A stretch of 64,000 nucleotides of DNA from Trichuris trichiura (GCA_037903355.1 JBAJFE010000026.1:3410001-3474000), one strand, 5' to 3'; positions 1 through 12,748 are shown, counted from the stretch's first letter. Translations and numbers: made by a program. Notes: a model not told the origin generated them from the letters alone.

Positions 1-3000
1 TAGCAGTAGTAATATTGGATAGGGCAAAAGTTTGTTCTCTTTTTGAAAATTTATTTGCGTTTGAGTTCAAGCTGAAGACGACTGCTCATTCGAAATGATC
101 TCCATTACATACTACAACCCCCTCCCATTGTTCCGGAATTCTATTGCAATAGAAGGGCCGGTGCTTTCATCCAGGAATAAACCAGCCATTTCTTGACCCC
201 TTCAGATTTCATGAAGCGCTGCACAGACTGCAACAGAGCGACTGCTTGTACTTCCGTCACAATCTCTCTGTCATTACTTTATGTCTGTCTCCCGCAAAAT
301 GTCGCACCTTTTGCTGCCGCCTTTTCTCACTTGAAAAGAAGATAAAAGACATGCTTTAAGTATTCTTTTCTGAGGTTCATGACGAAAGGATAGGTGAAAC
401 AATCACTGAACAAAAAAATCGACTTTATGTTTTCTGAGTAAAGCTGATCAGCTGCCACATTCGCGCAACGAAAGCCTAACACCTTACGCAGTCATCAAGA
501 TTTCTGACGCACAAGCTTTGCCGCACGAATCTTTGCTCACACGTAATAATACAGTTGTCACAGTTTGAACTGATGAAGTTTAGTGTGAATGTCTTTACCC
601 TTAACACATTTTTTCTAATGCAGATCTGATTAGCAAGAACGGCAGACTACATTTGCATCAGCTGCAAAAATGCATGTTTCATGTTTTATCAGGTCGATGC
701 ATCAGTTTGTTAGGCTTTCTGACAGTTTAAATTACTAATAAAGTCAAGATGTAGTAGTATGTTTCTCTCAGAATAATATCCATCGCATTTAGTAGCCTTT
801 GCTATCGTTCGCGCAGTGTATGGATGCTTTGAAAAATAGCTAGGTTTGATCCGAATAAATTAAGCACTCATTTTTGAACCTCTACCAATTCCTTGAAGTT
901 TGTCCAGACAGTATTTGTTCCGTTGATCTGAAAAGGTAGTAACTGGTAGATTCCCGGTTTGATAGGTACGAAGCACATGGTAGCACTATCCAAATGAGCT
1001 GCTCAAAAGCAGTTTCTGCCGCTAAAGTGGCATCTGGTCGCGCATTGCTGTCTCTGCAAGAGGAAGACATCATGTTTCTTCGATGTAAATTTCGATAGCT
1101 TCTCTTGAAGAACTTGCGTTATCTTTGAAGCTGCGTGCAGCAGGGCATTTTGACATAGTAAGCCAAGAATCTTTATGGCCAAGTCGCAGCACCTTATGGT
1201 AATGAATATCTTCCTCAGTCTGAAAACTGACGTTGTAGCAGTTTTCTACGACGGATTTAGTTTTTAGCTTTGACGCGGCTGCGGTCTTTTGTCCTGGATT
1301 ATCCTGTTTGGATTGTCGTACGTGACATGCTATTCACATCCCTTAATGTTTGAGACAGGGGACTTTTTTCTGTGTTTATCTAGCAAATTTGGTAAGTTTC
1401 CACGGACGTCTACATAGCTTCTGTAGACTGTTTTATCCTTTTAACGCATTTCTGTATCTTACCCACCAATCTAAACCGGCGGCTAACATTCGACTGCGTC
1501 GCGCCATGCTTTTCGTAACCTATCCGGTCGTTATGGATGAATTTTGCTAACGCAGGACCTACAAATCTACTTCTCCAGCTTCACTATGGGGCTGCAATTC
1601 CAGCCGGTCGTGATAATGCAAATCGTCACCCTAGCAGCGCTTGTAGTACTTGTCACACATGCGTGCAAGCGTCAATCTCTCACTATTGGTGTTGCACAAA
1701 ATCCTTGCGGCTTCTACTATCTTTCTTTGCTCAAAGAACTAAACATACGGAACTGAAAGTTGATCATGTCTGGGTGGATCACAAAATGGCGAAGAAGTAA
1801 CCATTATTTAAACTAAACTGGCTAAAACTTTTGATATAGGTGCAAAGCAGATATCCAGTAGAATTATGCCAACGCTACTTAAGCACTTGCACGACACTCG
1901 AGATTTTGAAGCGAAAGCTTAATCCATCTAATCTATGCATCGACCTAATGTCTAGTTTATTTCTTTATTAATACGTATCTTCGCCAATGCAAGATTTTAC
2001 TGAATGGAGATTTCAGGACGCGTCTATTTTCGTTCTCAGTGTCAAAACGAATGCAGATGTGTGAAGGGAAACACTATAACGGTTGGCAAAAGACCAACAC
2101 AAAGTCCCTGCCCATGCCATGACGCTAGGGCGATCTAATTTGCATATAATTCTTGGAGTAATGGTCATATTAGTGAATCATTGTGAAGGTTTACATGACC
2201 ACCGCGTTTGATTGACGCGACCACAAAATCTTGTCAAAGTCAATTTCCTTTTATCAACACTTCCCTAAGCGAGTTTCAAAAAATTTTATTGTTTGAACAA
2301 AATCATTTTCGAGTAAACAGTATGAATAATCAGACTTTAGTTTTTTCATGATTGGTGACGTAAACTGTAGTTAGGAACGTCTAGTTTCAGGGACAGACGA
2401 CCAACCGACTTCGTTTGCTGCGTTCGACATCTTTTTAGAATTTTATTTTTTTCGCTCATAGCTAATATCTGTCCTCTGCCGCTCGTGGGGTCTATCGCCT
2501 TTTGCACCTTTTTCTCCAAACCAGTTCAACGTCAAATTATCCTTTGTATGCCTGAACTTGTAAATCTTCATTATAGGTATTACCCGTTACAAACATTTGT
2601 GATTTTTAAGACAGTAGTACATGAGGAGCAACTGCAAATACTCATATTTGTAATGATAACGTTGTTATATTGACGGCTCATATTAACGCATCGCTGAGAA
2701 ATGAATACTTTCTGCAAATGAAATATTTTTCACTTATGCAGCATACAAGGAGCAAATAGGTTTCACAAAGCGCTGGAAGCTTTGTCATCAGAATACCTGC
2801 AGTTACTTGTGGTGGTCTCTGTATTTAACGATGGATTTTCAAATTTCCTTAATCAGCATCTGGAAGTACGTCTTACATTAGAAACGTTCACACTCAGTTT
2901 TATGGTTAACTTCTTGTGGTTTCACATAGTCGGCTGTCAACGTGAGCTATTTCATCTAAAAATACAGGTGGCCTCAGATTCAATGAGCAGTATTGTTGGT

Positions 3001-5339
3001 TCACTAAACATAAGCGCTGTATGGTTATCGTGTAAACTTGAAACGTAAATTGGCAGTCTTAAAAGGCCACAGGTAAACTAAATAAAAGTTTTATTTTCAA
3101 TGACATCAACGTTGTTTTTTAACAATTAGATATGGTTTTTTAACTTAATTGTTTGTAACATTTAACGTATCTATCTATTATTTTTAACATCCAGCTCTGA
3201 ACTTTTCTGAATGTAGTGTTTTCCCGTCCGCAACTCTTCCCCGTAAAATCCTGGGCAAAAAAGCGTAAAAGCGTAAAATCCTGGGCGTAAAACCCTCGAT
3301 GTTGACACTGCTTGTTTCCGTCATCTATGTTTTCAAGACAGATTCTTTTCAAACGTTCTTTTAGTTTTGGGAAAGGATAAATGTCGGACAGAGTAAGACC
3401 TGTGCCGTGAAGTGGTTTTGAATATACTTCCAACGAAATTCACGAAGAATTGAATGCACGTTTTCCGATGAATGATTTGTTGCATTATCGTGACGGAAGA
3501 GCGGAACGGCGACGCAACTTTCCTAGCTTTTTCCTGGCTAGTGCTCTCCTTAACTCTTGCAAAGCCGCTGTAATAACCTCTGGTCACTGTTTTTTCTGCT
3601 ACGAGAAAATCAACCAAAGCTACGTCGTCTCAAAAAATGGATGGCATAATCATCTTTACTGATCTCTCTGTTTTGAACTTTGTTGATCCTGCTGACCTCT
3701 TTGACAACTACTGGTTGAATTTTGCTTCATCGTACTGTAAATCTGCCATTTATCTCCTGCGAGATTCGATCTGAAATCTCGGGCATTTGCTCCTCAATTC
3801 TTCCTAAAAGTTTTCCAGATGGCTTGGCCTTTCGAATCAGCAATTCATCGCACAATGTTTTCGGTGCCAACGCGCTGGAAAATCATTTTCAGACCAAACG
3901 TTTTGTGCACAGTCGCGAATTTTGAACCAAAAAAAACACCGTCCACGTTGGCTGTCTTTGTGACCGTAATTCGGCAGTCTGCTTCTACTATGTTTCGAAC
4001 AGCGCCACAGTTTCCTTTTCAGCTGCGATAGGTGACCTTTTCCGTCTTCAGTTATCTTCAGTGCCCTCTGCATCTTTTTTGAGATGCTTTTATCAGTCAA
4101 TAGACAACGGACTTGAATGGAGCATTACTTCCATAAACTTGCTGCGAAATCTCGACAATCTTCCTCGGTTGCTAGTTAAGCTTGACTAGAAATTTAGTGT
4201 TTGTTCTGAGCCCAGAATGAAAGTTTTTCATATCACGAAATGTTTATTTTAAACAGCTCTTAAATCATGAAGGCGAAGAGTTGCATCGGTTACCTTTCCT
4301 TACAAACCGAAGCATAACGCAGATAAGATTAAACATGTTTTATTTTTACAATTGGAGTTCTGTTAAAAGCTGCAAAGCTTTATCAGCGATTTTTCGAACA
4401 ACTTTCGTATTAACTGGGACGGATTGCTTTTGTTTATACCCAGGACTGGAAATGAAGTTAAGTAGATTACATTTTATCTTATTTAATCGACAGAGTGGAT
4501 ATTTATTGTGACAAGTTGGGTATAAACTGTTGATTTGAAACCTAAACACAAGCAAATACAAAGGTTTCACATAGGACCTTTCCTCGTCGTCACTGCAACA
4601 CAACTACGAAAAATATTTCTTCATTTCTCCGAAAGTACCTCCCTGTTACTAGACTAACGTTCGTAATAAAATAGTGAGCTAATTTTTTAGTAACAACTGC
4701 GTAACTTTCGGAACTTAAATGTTTCGTTTTCAGCGCTAAAATGTTGAGGTATCGAATGCTGGGTCAGCAGATGTTTGAAAATTTTCCAAATTTAGGGTTC
4801 CTTTTACCTAATGACAAACCCAGCGTCCATCTAAGCAAGAAAACGGGAATATTTTACTAGATCAAATGCAACTGCCCAACGGAGAAACTGGAAACGTAAT
4901 CACACAGATTTGATGAACTCATTGAACTCCTAACTGCTTAGAATAACGCACATAACATTCTGGGAATGGCAGTATTAACCTTAACGGTTTAAACTGTACT
5001 ATTCAGTGTGAAGTCTCCCCATGTTATGTCATCAGCGTGCATCGTAAGAGTATTGACTTTATTTTCTTGTCGTCTTGCAAGACAACTTTGCCCATTTCAT
5101 TCTGACTGTACGTTGCATGATGTTAGCGTTCTCAATTTTTCCTTACGGCAACTACTTGAGCGATTGTTAGCGTTTCATCAACGGAGCTCTCAGGACAAAG
5201 CTTGTTGCGTTTTTAGGATTTGTGCGTAAAACTGACGTCTTAAGCAAGAAATAAATTTTTCTGTGAGAAAAAGCGAAAAATTATACTTGTATTGCGAAGG
5301 ACTGTATTTTCGGAGTATGCGTTTGTGGTTTTTTTGTAG
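1..5339. other. No supportable gene; probably upstream intron or flank of COX11
   Basis: I found no convincing coding exon in this stretch on either strand. The open frames are short, AT-rich and lack recognisable motifs or good splice contexts. Because the COX11 terminal exon starts at 5340 with a splice acceptor, part of this region must be intron. I looked for the upstream COX11 exons (the conserved segment before the CFCF copper motif) and did not find them, so they may lie before the window. A hammerhead-like motif on the minus strand (4697-4736) is listed separately. Confidence 0.5.
4697..4736 (-). ncRNA. Hammerhead-ribozyme-like motif (Penelope-type)
   Basis: Read on the minus strand the core is CTGAAAA, then C, then a stem II of GAAAC/GTTCC, then GAAAG, TTA and CGC. 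The flanking GCG pairs with the CGC after the presumed cleavage site to form stem I. The sequence after it (CAG, TTGTTA) resembles that after the motifs at 30792 and 37626, so this is probably a solo remnant of the same Penelope-like family. No open frame accompanies it. Stem II has one mismatch, so activity is uncertain. Confidence 0.5.
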
Positions 5340-5537
5340 TGCTTCTGCTTCGAAGAACAAATGATCAATCCAGGAGAAGAAGTGGATCTACCCGTTTTCT
5401 TTTATCTTGATCCTGAATACGCAGATGATCCACGGCTAGAGGAAGTTGATGACATCGTCCTCCACTACACGTTCTTTGAAGCGAAAACAGGCTTACAGCT
5501 ACCTCAGCCTATCGTCGCTCCCCCTATTGTTCATTGA
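5340..5537 (+). CDS. COX11: Cytochrome c oxidase assembly protein COX11, terminal exon
   Basis: COX11 is a mitochondrial inner-membrane copper chaperone. It delivers copper to the CuB site of COX1 during cytochrome oxidase assembly. The exon begins after a pyrimidine-rich acceptor (TTTTTTTGTAG) and opens directly with CFCFEEQ, the conserved family motif whose two cysteines bind copper. It continues with the characteristic PVFFYLDPEYADDP and HYTFFEAK blocks and ends in TGA at 5535-5537 (65 residues). This matches the normal C-terminal part of the family, plus a short extra tail. The start codon, mitochondrial targeting signal, membrane helix and N-terminal part of the domain are absent here and are presumably encoded upstream, behind a long intron. 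Orthology is secure from the motif; whether the locus is intact is unknown. The next plus-strand gene is more than 10 kb away. Confidence 0.93.
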   Translation, partial: CFCFEEQMINPGEEVDLPVFFYLDPEYADDPRLEEVDDIVLHYTFFEAKTGLQLPQPIVAPPIVH

Positions 5538-7139
5538 TGTTTGCCTTTTGTACTCATAAAACAAATTTTTGGGCTGCTTAGTTTGTCTAGGTAGTAGGAT
5601 ATCGAAACTTTAAGTTAACATTATTTAATCAAGGCAGTCTTTCGCTTATGGTAGCAAATGTGCCGACGTTTTTAACCATCGGTTGGCCTCCAAAATCATA
5701 TCTGATGGCCTGATGACTTTTCGAGAGTAATACGAAAGCTCCAGTCGATTACTACACACATATTAAACAAGCCAATCACAACTTAACCGTAACTTTCAAA
5801 AATTGTAAACAGGTGTACTAGCAAACTTCGCTTTCAGATCACCACCATTTATAGTTAAAATAATGCTATTTCTCAGAACCACTGGCTCAGAGGAGAGTGT
5901 ATTGTGTCTGAATTGACAGGTCAGCTGATCATTAACATCACGAAGTTCTAATCTGCATTCCTAGACTCATTCACTATGCGTAGTAGTTTTTAGTACGGTT
6001 ATATCCTGTTTCGCGCAGGTACGTGAAAAGTTGTTCGTGAAGAGAATCTTTATGAAGTCCACCGTAATATGCTATTATTTAATACAGCAAACAGGTTTGA
6101 ACAGACCGCGACACGACGAACGGGGAGTAACAAAATTTAGAAGATTGAATGAACTAAACTCAAAAATGTTATAAACAAAGTCTTGCGTAAGGTTTAAGTA
6201 ACATATCAACACTTTAGTGTTGTTTACCATAATTGAAAAAGATACCTGATAGACGAAGAGCTGAGGCAGCGGAAAGACATGAAGTAACATGAGGTTCTGT
6301 GTGCTCCAAACGGTTGCCGATGAATGGTCGTAAAGCTGTACTGTAGTTGAAAACAACGGTACGGTAAGGTGCGTAGCAAAACGGGAGAATGCCAGAATGC
6401 CTCGTGCTCTGAACGGCGCGCTTATATACCCTTCCCTGACCTGCGCGTTGGCCACATGACGGGCACATGTCAGCGACCAGCGGCCGTCCAGAGATTTGGC
6501 CCGCTGCTGGCGCCGCTGCCTAGCGACATCGCAAATATTTACTTTCGCGCCTGGGAGAAACGCCCTTCTCAAACAGGTTGCGCCCGCTTTGGGGTCGTGC
6601 ACGTGCGCAACCACCTGCACAGGTTCGCCGGCTGATAAGTCGTTCCACAGCCATTGCGCCATGCAGACATCTAATGCCTGACCTACATGCCTGCCTGCTT
6701 GGAGTTCGATTATCCGCTTTGGCGGAAACGAAGCATTTCAAAAAAACTTTATGTCTAACTGTTTGGCATCATAGGTCCTCCTATTGTGTACTTCCCTGTA
6801 TTCTATCGAAATCTTACACACTCCTGCTCTAAGCTGAAGTGTCTTTCCAAAGATTAAAGTTGTTCTTTTATTACAATCGCAGCGAAATCAACTATAGCAA
6901 ACATGCTTTGCAAATGCTTAGTTCCCATTTTTACCGCAGTTTCGTTTTTCAGCCATTCGCCCTCGTATTCAGCTCCAATTTGTAGTCTTTCTGCTTGCAA
7001 TTGTAAGAGCTCTTCTTCCATTACTTCTTCTTTGCAGAATTATAAGTGTCCCTCAACATCATTCGTCAAGTTACACGAATCCTGCTTCCCATTCCCAATT
7101 CACTCACTATTTGTGCGTTTATAATCAGTTATTAAAAGT
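5538..7139. other. Intergenic; contains a CpG-rich stretch with a minus-strand TATA-like box
   Basis: No coding function is recognised. About 6380-6720 is distinctly GC- and CpG-rich against the AT-rich surroundings, which explains several overlapping open frames on both strands (for example 6075-6662 minus). On the minus strand a TATATAA box within GGGTATATAAGCG (about 6420-6432) is a plausible core promoter pointing leftward, but no gene downstream of it could be identified. This could equally be a transposon terminus. Confidence 0.35.
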
Positions 7140-7144
7140 CCCAG

Positions 7145-8110
7145 ACAGTTTTGCAAATTTGTATAACTTTCTGTAAAGAGTACTTCCGATGTTGTAGTGG
7201 ACGAATGGAACACTGCCGACGGCGACGATGTGTTTCACCATTGCCGCAGTCATCGTACTGTAGACTGCCGACCATCCTGTTCTGCCCTAAGTTAAGCCTT
7301 AACCTGAACATAAGGTGTGTTTCTTGGTTTAGATTTGGACGAGGGCAAAAAAGAGTGATCGTCAAGCTGTCTAATGAAGACACAACAAATTACAGGCACG
7401 CTTGCCAGAAAAGAACCTCCATTTCGCCGACGCTGGAGCAGCTAGGTGACAACGTCTGAGTAACGCGTAAAGGGAAAGTACGCGAAAGTAGAAGCAGTCA
7501 ATCTGATGATAGTAACGCGCATGGACAAAATAACGGTAAAGAAAGTGCATACCGTTCACCGGGATACGGAGACCGGCGTAGGCGGTGCAGGCGGTCTACG
7601 GTGTCTTTCGCTGAAACAGAACGCATAACGAGCTTACGCCGTTTACCAAGACGCGACGCGGATCGGCCTGTTGACCTTCGACGTTTTTTACGAATCACGA
7701 ACCGAAGGCCAGCATGCACCACTGTTGCTGCATTGTGCTCCCCATGCCAAGAATCTATGCGCAGCTGTTTCATTTCCTCACCTTCACTATTTTCTAGGGG
7801 TCACTAACGAAATTCCAGGCTAAGGTATCAGACATAACGCTGAATGAGTTGTGCGCCGTTTACCAAGACGCGACGCGGATCGGTCAGTTGACCTTCGATG
7901 ATTTTTACTCTTTCTTAAGGGTCAGTAACGGAATCCCTCGGCAAATATTCCGCGGGTCAATAACTGCAGCTACTGCATGTGCCACTGATGCTCCATTGTG
8001 CTGCCGCGCCAACTACTCTGCACGCGTTCACTAAACCGGCTGATAACGTCCCTCCAGTTGTGCCGTTAATCACACATCATTACGCTGTAGAGTCGCGGAT
8101 TATGCTTTGA
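7145..8110. repeat. Dispersed repeat R1, copy 1 (non-autonomous, terminal-inverted-repeat family)
   Basis: This stretch aligns over most of its length with 14964-16010. Shared blocks include TAGATTTGGAC, AGGGCAAAAAAG, GTGATCGTCA, TCTAATGAA, ACACAACAAATTAC, GAGTAACGCGT and CATACCGTTCAC. It has internal repeated modules (TTTACCAAGACGCGACGCGG at about 7643 and 7859) and no conserved long open frame. The termini are less clear than in copy 2. I infer a non-autonomous DNA element because copy 2 and the short derivative at 10231 have clear terminal inverted repeats. Confidence 0.7.
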
Positions 8111-8139
8111 TATTGCCGCCTTAACTTCCGCTGGGCCAC

Positions 8140-9350
8140 TAATACTCAAGATCCCGATTGGGTCTTGATTTTGTTCACCGTTGAAACGACAAACTGCAGT
8201 GAGCAACTTAAACGGTCGCTAAGTTGTTTTGCAACCAAATGCTGCTGATGAATCACGCAGTGAACTGCCATCACACTCGGAATCAACTCCTTCAAATGCC
8301 CAATAAATCCACGTCGGCTTGCCACCATAGACGGTGCTCCGTCAGTTGCCATCCTTGCTTTTCTTTGAGAAGGATATTCTGTTCTTTGAAAGATTCTTCT
8401 ACAGCGTGAAATATTGACTCTCCTTTAGTGTCTGTTACAAGCTCTTTGGCAAACAATAATTCCTATGTTAAGCGATCATCTTTTAAAAAGCGAACATAGG
8501 CTAGCAGTAATCTCTCATTGCCAGGCAAAGGGGATTCATCAAGTTGCAAGGCACACATCCTAGTCCTCAAAAAATTGCATAAAGTTTCTTCTATGTCACT
8601 GCTCATTCCGTCAATTCTCCTCTGCACCGTATTATTGCTCAAGGGAACTTTTCTTATTATTTCAGTGGGTGACATGTGCAGCAGCGGACGCAGAACTTCA
8701 CTGATGACAGGAAGCAACAACTCTTGCCTGATGTTATGCGGCTTTTCTGAATTTCTAATTAGTAATGAAATATTGTAAGAAGCAAGTAGCCCATCATTTT
8801 CCTCTTTGCAATGTTGGCTTTTTGCGGAATTTTTCCCAAAGCGACTGAAAATAAGCCATCTCGTTATTAGACTTGCCAGCATGTACTGTTTTCAGGTGTT
8901 CTTGCAATCTTGACGGTTTCATTGATTCGTTTCAGAACGCTTTTTCGCAGATCTAGCACATAGCAGATGATTCACGCCTGTCTGTAAGTAAACTGGTGCC
9001 CTACCAACGGGATGAGCAAATTGTTAGAGAAATTACAGAACAAATAATACCGTACGTCAAAGCAGTGTTGGGGACTCCAAGCTGTATTGCGGCAGCAGTT
9101 CCGAAACGTACGGTATTTCTGTAATTTCTCTAACAATTTGCTCATCCATCCGTTGGTAAATTTTGAAGTTTACTTACAGATACACCCAACAGGCAAAACC
9201 CGTGAATCTGAAGATCACTATGAAACTATTCAAGCCTGTTAAAAGACATCCTGTTTTTCGAAAGATCTAGCACATAGGTGAACGCTTCTTAGCTGGTGAA
9301 GGGATGAAACCATATTTCAAATACTCCAAGCTGTATTGCGGCATTTTTTT
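8140..9350 (-). pseudogene. hAT transposase pseudogene (ZBED5/SCAND3-like), split by an insertion
   Basis: Reading right to left, the minus strand encodes a degraded hAT transposase. An N-terminal YLKYGFIPSP segment (about 9345-9280) leads into a BED-type zinc finger, CEKAF then NESMKPSRLQEHLKTVHAGK (about 8955-8880), with stop codons inside. The central region follows (8882-8463: ASYNISLLIRNSEKPHNI, LLPVISEVLRPLL, SNNTVQRRIDGM, LQLDESPLPGN), then DGAPSMVASRRGFIGHLKEL and IHQQHLVAKQLSDRL (8352-8146). It matches the hAT pseudogene at 33424-35190 segment by segment. A 299-bp fold-back element (8964-9262) interrupts the zinc finger. The C-terminal dimerisation part is missing. Not functional. 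Confidence 0.85.
8964..9262. mobile_element. Fold-back element, copy 1, with 15-bp target-site duplication
   Basis: The element sits inside the hAT pseudogene and is flanked by identical 15-bp copies of AGATCTAGCACATAG (8949-8963 and 9263-9277). Internally, GATGAGCAAATTGTTAGAGA and its complement face each other (9013-9052 and 9115-9150), so the centre folds into a long hairpin. Its right part (TTTTAACAGGC, TTCACGGGTTT, CAACAGGC) is shared with copies at 14173, 36450 and 39050. The 15-bp duplication is longer than that of most DNA transposons and in keeping with endonuclease-primed retrotransposition. Confidence 0.8.
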
Positions 9351-9419
9351 CGTTTCCGCCACAGTGAAAAAACTAAACATTAGTCACTCTTCAATCAGGA
9401 ATGTCGTGTTGGGAACAAT

Positions 9420-10230
9420 TAAGTACGAGAAATGGCAGAGTAGCTGCCAGCATGCTTTCAAAATTTCAGTATGAGTAAACTGATTTTTACATGCATGATC
9501 AGCACCTACACAAGCCTTATAGTAAAATTTAAATTAAACAATCGTTTGCGGTAATACCTTTTACTTTCGAATGACACTTCACGCTCTTTTCAAACAGTAA
9601 ACAGGTAAAATATTAGCAGTGATAAATAAAAATGCGAAGATATACGCACCGTTACGAAATCCTACGTCTCCAATTGTAGCAATTTTAATTAATAGTTCAA
9701 TATTAGCAGTCAGTCATTAGTAGTAATTCCAGAAAGCACTTATAAAGCGCGTGTGGTCAGATAGAAATTAGAATATCTCTAGAACAAGCGCGAACGTGAA
9801 ATCCAATACAGGAGGTACAAATCTATCCATTTGATGTAACATCGTCTACGTATTATATACCCGAGGAACAAACTGGAATTTGACATGTCCACGTTCGCTA
9901 ACGAAGTGATCAATCACATGGTTGGTGGTGTCATAATTCATGACAAGTTCAGGCCCTCAATTTCCAGAGAGGTGTATGCATAATTTTAGAGAAACCAACC
10001 TGCTCATTGGTCATAAAAGTGCATCTACCTGCGGATCTTTCAAGGCTCACCCTGTTCCATCCTTAGCACGGAATGACAAGGCTGTAGTTAAATTGACGGC
10101 AACCCATAAATCACGCGACCTCTCGGAAGTGAAAAGGCGCGAATTTGTCACCAATTATGACTGCTCTTCTGATTAAGATTAACTGATCGATTGATTATTT
10201 CATTTAACCAGCCTAGGTGCTAAATCAGGT
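9420..10230. other. No feature recognised
   Basis: AT-rich sequence with no convincing exon, repeat or RNA. The 78-codon frame at 9940-10176 has no recognisable motif and I do not call it. Confidence 0.4.
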
Positions 10231-10492
10231 CTAGTCCGAATTCGGCCCTTCATCGGCTGAGGCGATAACTTCAAAAGAGGTCAAATGCGGATTAAGGAGC
10301 AATGGAACAATACGTTTGCCGGCCATCTTCTCCTGCCCTAGCCTAAGCCTAAGCCTTAACATAAGGTTTATGGGTCAATACCTCCTGCATTCACTAATCA
10401 CGCTGCGCTAATCACACTTCAGTACGCAATTTCGTCGCGCATTGCCGTTTGAAGTTATCGCCTCAGCCGACGGAGGGCTAAATTCAGACTAG
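10231..10492. mobile_element. Short terminal-inverted-repeat element (MITE-like) of the R1 family
   Basis: The ends are imperfect inverted repeats of roughly 45 bp. The left end starts CTAGTCCGAATTCGGCCC and continues with TCGGCTGAGGCGATAACTTC. The complement of the right end starts CTAGTCTGAATTTAGCCC and continues with the same GGCTGAGGCGATAACTTCAA block. Internal AAGCCTAAGCCTTAAC and the CTAATCAC, ACGCA, CGTCGCG modules are shared with R1 copies at 7145 and 14964, so this is a deletion derivative. No open frame. The target-site duplication was not resolved. Confidence 0.85.
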
Positions 10493-10499
10493 TTCCATA

Positions 10500-12420
10500 G
10501 TATTTTTCTTTGAGTATAAATGGTGCCAAACGTTTTATTAAAACAGTTTGGTTTTACTTCTTCTATTGCTACCGCACGCTTACACACGCTCTTGCTCCAC
10601 AAAAGCCCTGCCAGCATTAAGGAAACGAAGACAGAAGGTAATAAGATATATTAAAAAAAACATACGTGAAATAAGATAAAGTAGATTGAATAAAGACTCT
10701 TTAATTAATAATAATAAATGAGTACGTTCCTCATCCGCTGAACACGGGTCATCTCTGGTATGTGTAAATGTAGACTTTAGTCAAATCCTGGGATTGGCCG
10801 TTGATAAATTGCAGAATAAATGTAATGGTGCGATTGATAATTAAGGTATCCGCTCCTCAATAAACAGAAACAAAAAGTTTACCAGAGGCTCACGTGATTA
10901 ATAGACCGTTGATACATTATAACAATGTCCAGCTGAAGTCACCTTAAAGCTGCTTGCAACCGATAGGATAACCGGCGTTCTGTACTTCACAACTGAGTGA
11001 TGAAACCTGTGGTAAACAAGTCGACTCCCTACCTGCTAATTGGGTAGGCTGGTTTGATCTGGCTGAATCCGGCCTTTCAAGAAACGCCATGACCGCGGGT
11101 GCTGCCTAATCCGCACACTTAATGAATGCCAAGGCATGCCAATTGCGGCTGCGGACGCAGGCGAGTGGTAGTATTTCGTGGTTTAGCAAACGGCTACCCG
11201 TGGTACATTGGCATGCGCGCTCCCGGTAATCCGCCTATTACCGAAATGCCACATGCAGTGTGGAGATGCAAATGCCTGGGCATAATCCTTGTAGGTCAAC
11301 TGCTTCAAGCGGTGACGGAAGCAGATTAATGCCCATAATGCTTATGCAAAACAACTGCAGAGGGGTACAAAAGCACGCGCGCCGACGGGCGGAAGACAGG
11401 GCGAACGACAGACGGACAAGAGGGTCCGACGAGCGCCATATCGCTGACCATTATTTTATCGTTGTGTACGTCATGCCACGCACTTCTTCCGCAATAAACT
11501 CCTCTGCGCAAGCTCAAGGAATCGCCCAAGCAGCTACGCTCTCCCGCAGCAATTGTGCTACAAAATCTTCAAGAGGCGCTGAAGTAACTGCAAAGCTAAT
11601 TTCAAAAGGAAAATTCAAAACTGTATTAGATTAATGGAAGTTCGACTTGAAAACTGAAAAACCTAAAATAATTTCCCTAATTTAAAACAGCAAAATTAAT
11701 CCTGCAATAGAAAGAATTGGAAAACTTTTCAAATTAAGTAGACGTGAAACGCCTCAAATAAGGAAGTGTGCAGCCTGGTGAGTAATACAGTGTATGACTG
11801 CAAGGTCACACGAAATGGCGAAAACAAGGAAAAGATTGTCGAATGATTGCCATGAAACATCTGATAATGACGCAGCAGCTTACAAAATTCCACCGAAAAA
11901 ACAATTTTACCCTTGCGACAAAGATATATAAGAAATTTACTTCGACGATGGATTCTTTAAAGAAAGAATATGAGTGAACTGTTACAGAGGGCTTTAAGCA
12001 GATGGCGATTTTGTGACTGTTCCCTGAGTTCTTTCTCTTATTCATCCTCTTGGTTGTTAAGAAATAACTATTTCCAATGTCTGACAGTGCGACTGTGACT
12101 CCAAGAGAGCTACATAAATAATAGAAAGGTGGCGCTGTTGGACCCATAAAGCTCGCTTGGGAGATGACAAAAAGCAAAACTGAGCGCTTGCTAATGCGTT
12201 CTTCTTTTACTCATTCACTTCAGGTTTCCTGTTTTTCAAAAGCTCACTGTAACGATTTCTGAAGTTTTGGTAACAAACATTGAAAGATGCGGCCGATGAA
12301 GTCTGGACAGAGAAATGCTGCTTTTTCTCGTTAACGCTAGGCACTGAGACCCCCGCTCGTTTATTAATGTTAGCAGTCACCGGTTTCGGTTACTTAAGGC
12401 AGGAGCTGTCACGGTAGCTA
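10500..12420. other. No gene recognised; GC-richer block at about 11085-11530
   Basis: The block at about 11085-11530 is GC-richer than its surroundings and carries overlapping open frames on both strands (11126-11634 plus, 11326-11529 minus). None has a family motif, splice support or a long reading frame. The remainder is AT-rich. Possibly old transposon sequence. Confidence 0.35.
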
Positions 12421-12429
12421 ACTGGAAAT

Positions 12430-12748
12430 GATGGATTCATCGCTCCATGACGCACTTCAATATGAAACCGTGATAAATTATATCACTGATTTTGTTCACT
12501 TTTCGCAAGTTCCATCGTGCTATTCCACCATCGAGAAGATCGAACGACAGGCAATGACCAAAAATATCCACGACGCGTAGTAGGTGCACTTCCCTAAACG
12601 CTTCGCTGACCGCCTAAATTTTCATGCCTCATTTCGAACACGTCTTCCCACTCTCCCTCGAGACCATTATCGCCGCCTGCGCGCTACCTCAGCTTGCATC
12701 GCACCCAAGGGGGCGATATCGCCCACTTTGTGAATCATTGATTTAAAC
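12430..12748 (-). mobile_element. hAT element terminus (solo or truncated)
   Basis: On the minus strand the end reads AATGATTCACAAAGTGGG, followed by a palindromic GGGCGATATCGCCC and CCCTTGGGTGCGAT (12698-12740). A nearly identical terminus occurs at 17489-17537, and a cognate CAGTGTTTCCCAA end at 50582. This layout is typical of ZBED/SCAND-type hAT termini. The sequence inward to about 12430 has no transposase frame, so this is probably a deleted or non-autonomous copy. Its other end was not located. Confidence 0.55.

Noticed and set aside
3140..4100. Cluster of minus-strand open frames at 3140-3617 and 3837-4100
   Set aside because: Overlapping frames in different phases with no recognisable domain. 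A repeated GCGTAAAATCCTGGGC at about 3238-3292 suggests old repeat sequence.
1..5339. Upstream COX11 exons
   Set aside because: A search for the segment preceding CFCF (TYNV.PF..G.YFNKIQ type) gave only a chance similarity near 105-170 that does not hold beyond a few residues.
6075..6662. 195-codon minus-strand open frame in the CpG-rich stretch
   Set aside because: Overlapped by equally long frames on the other strand, no domain or splice support, composition explains its length.
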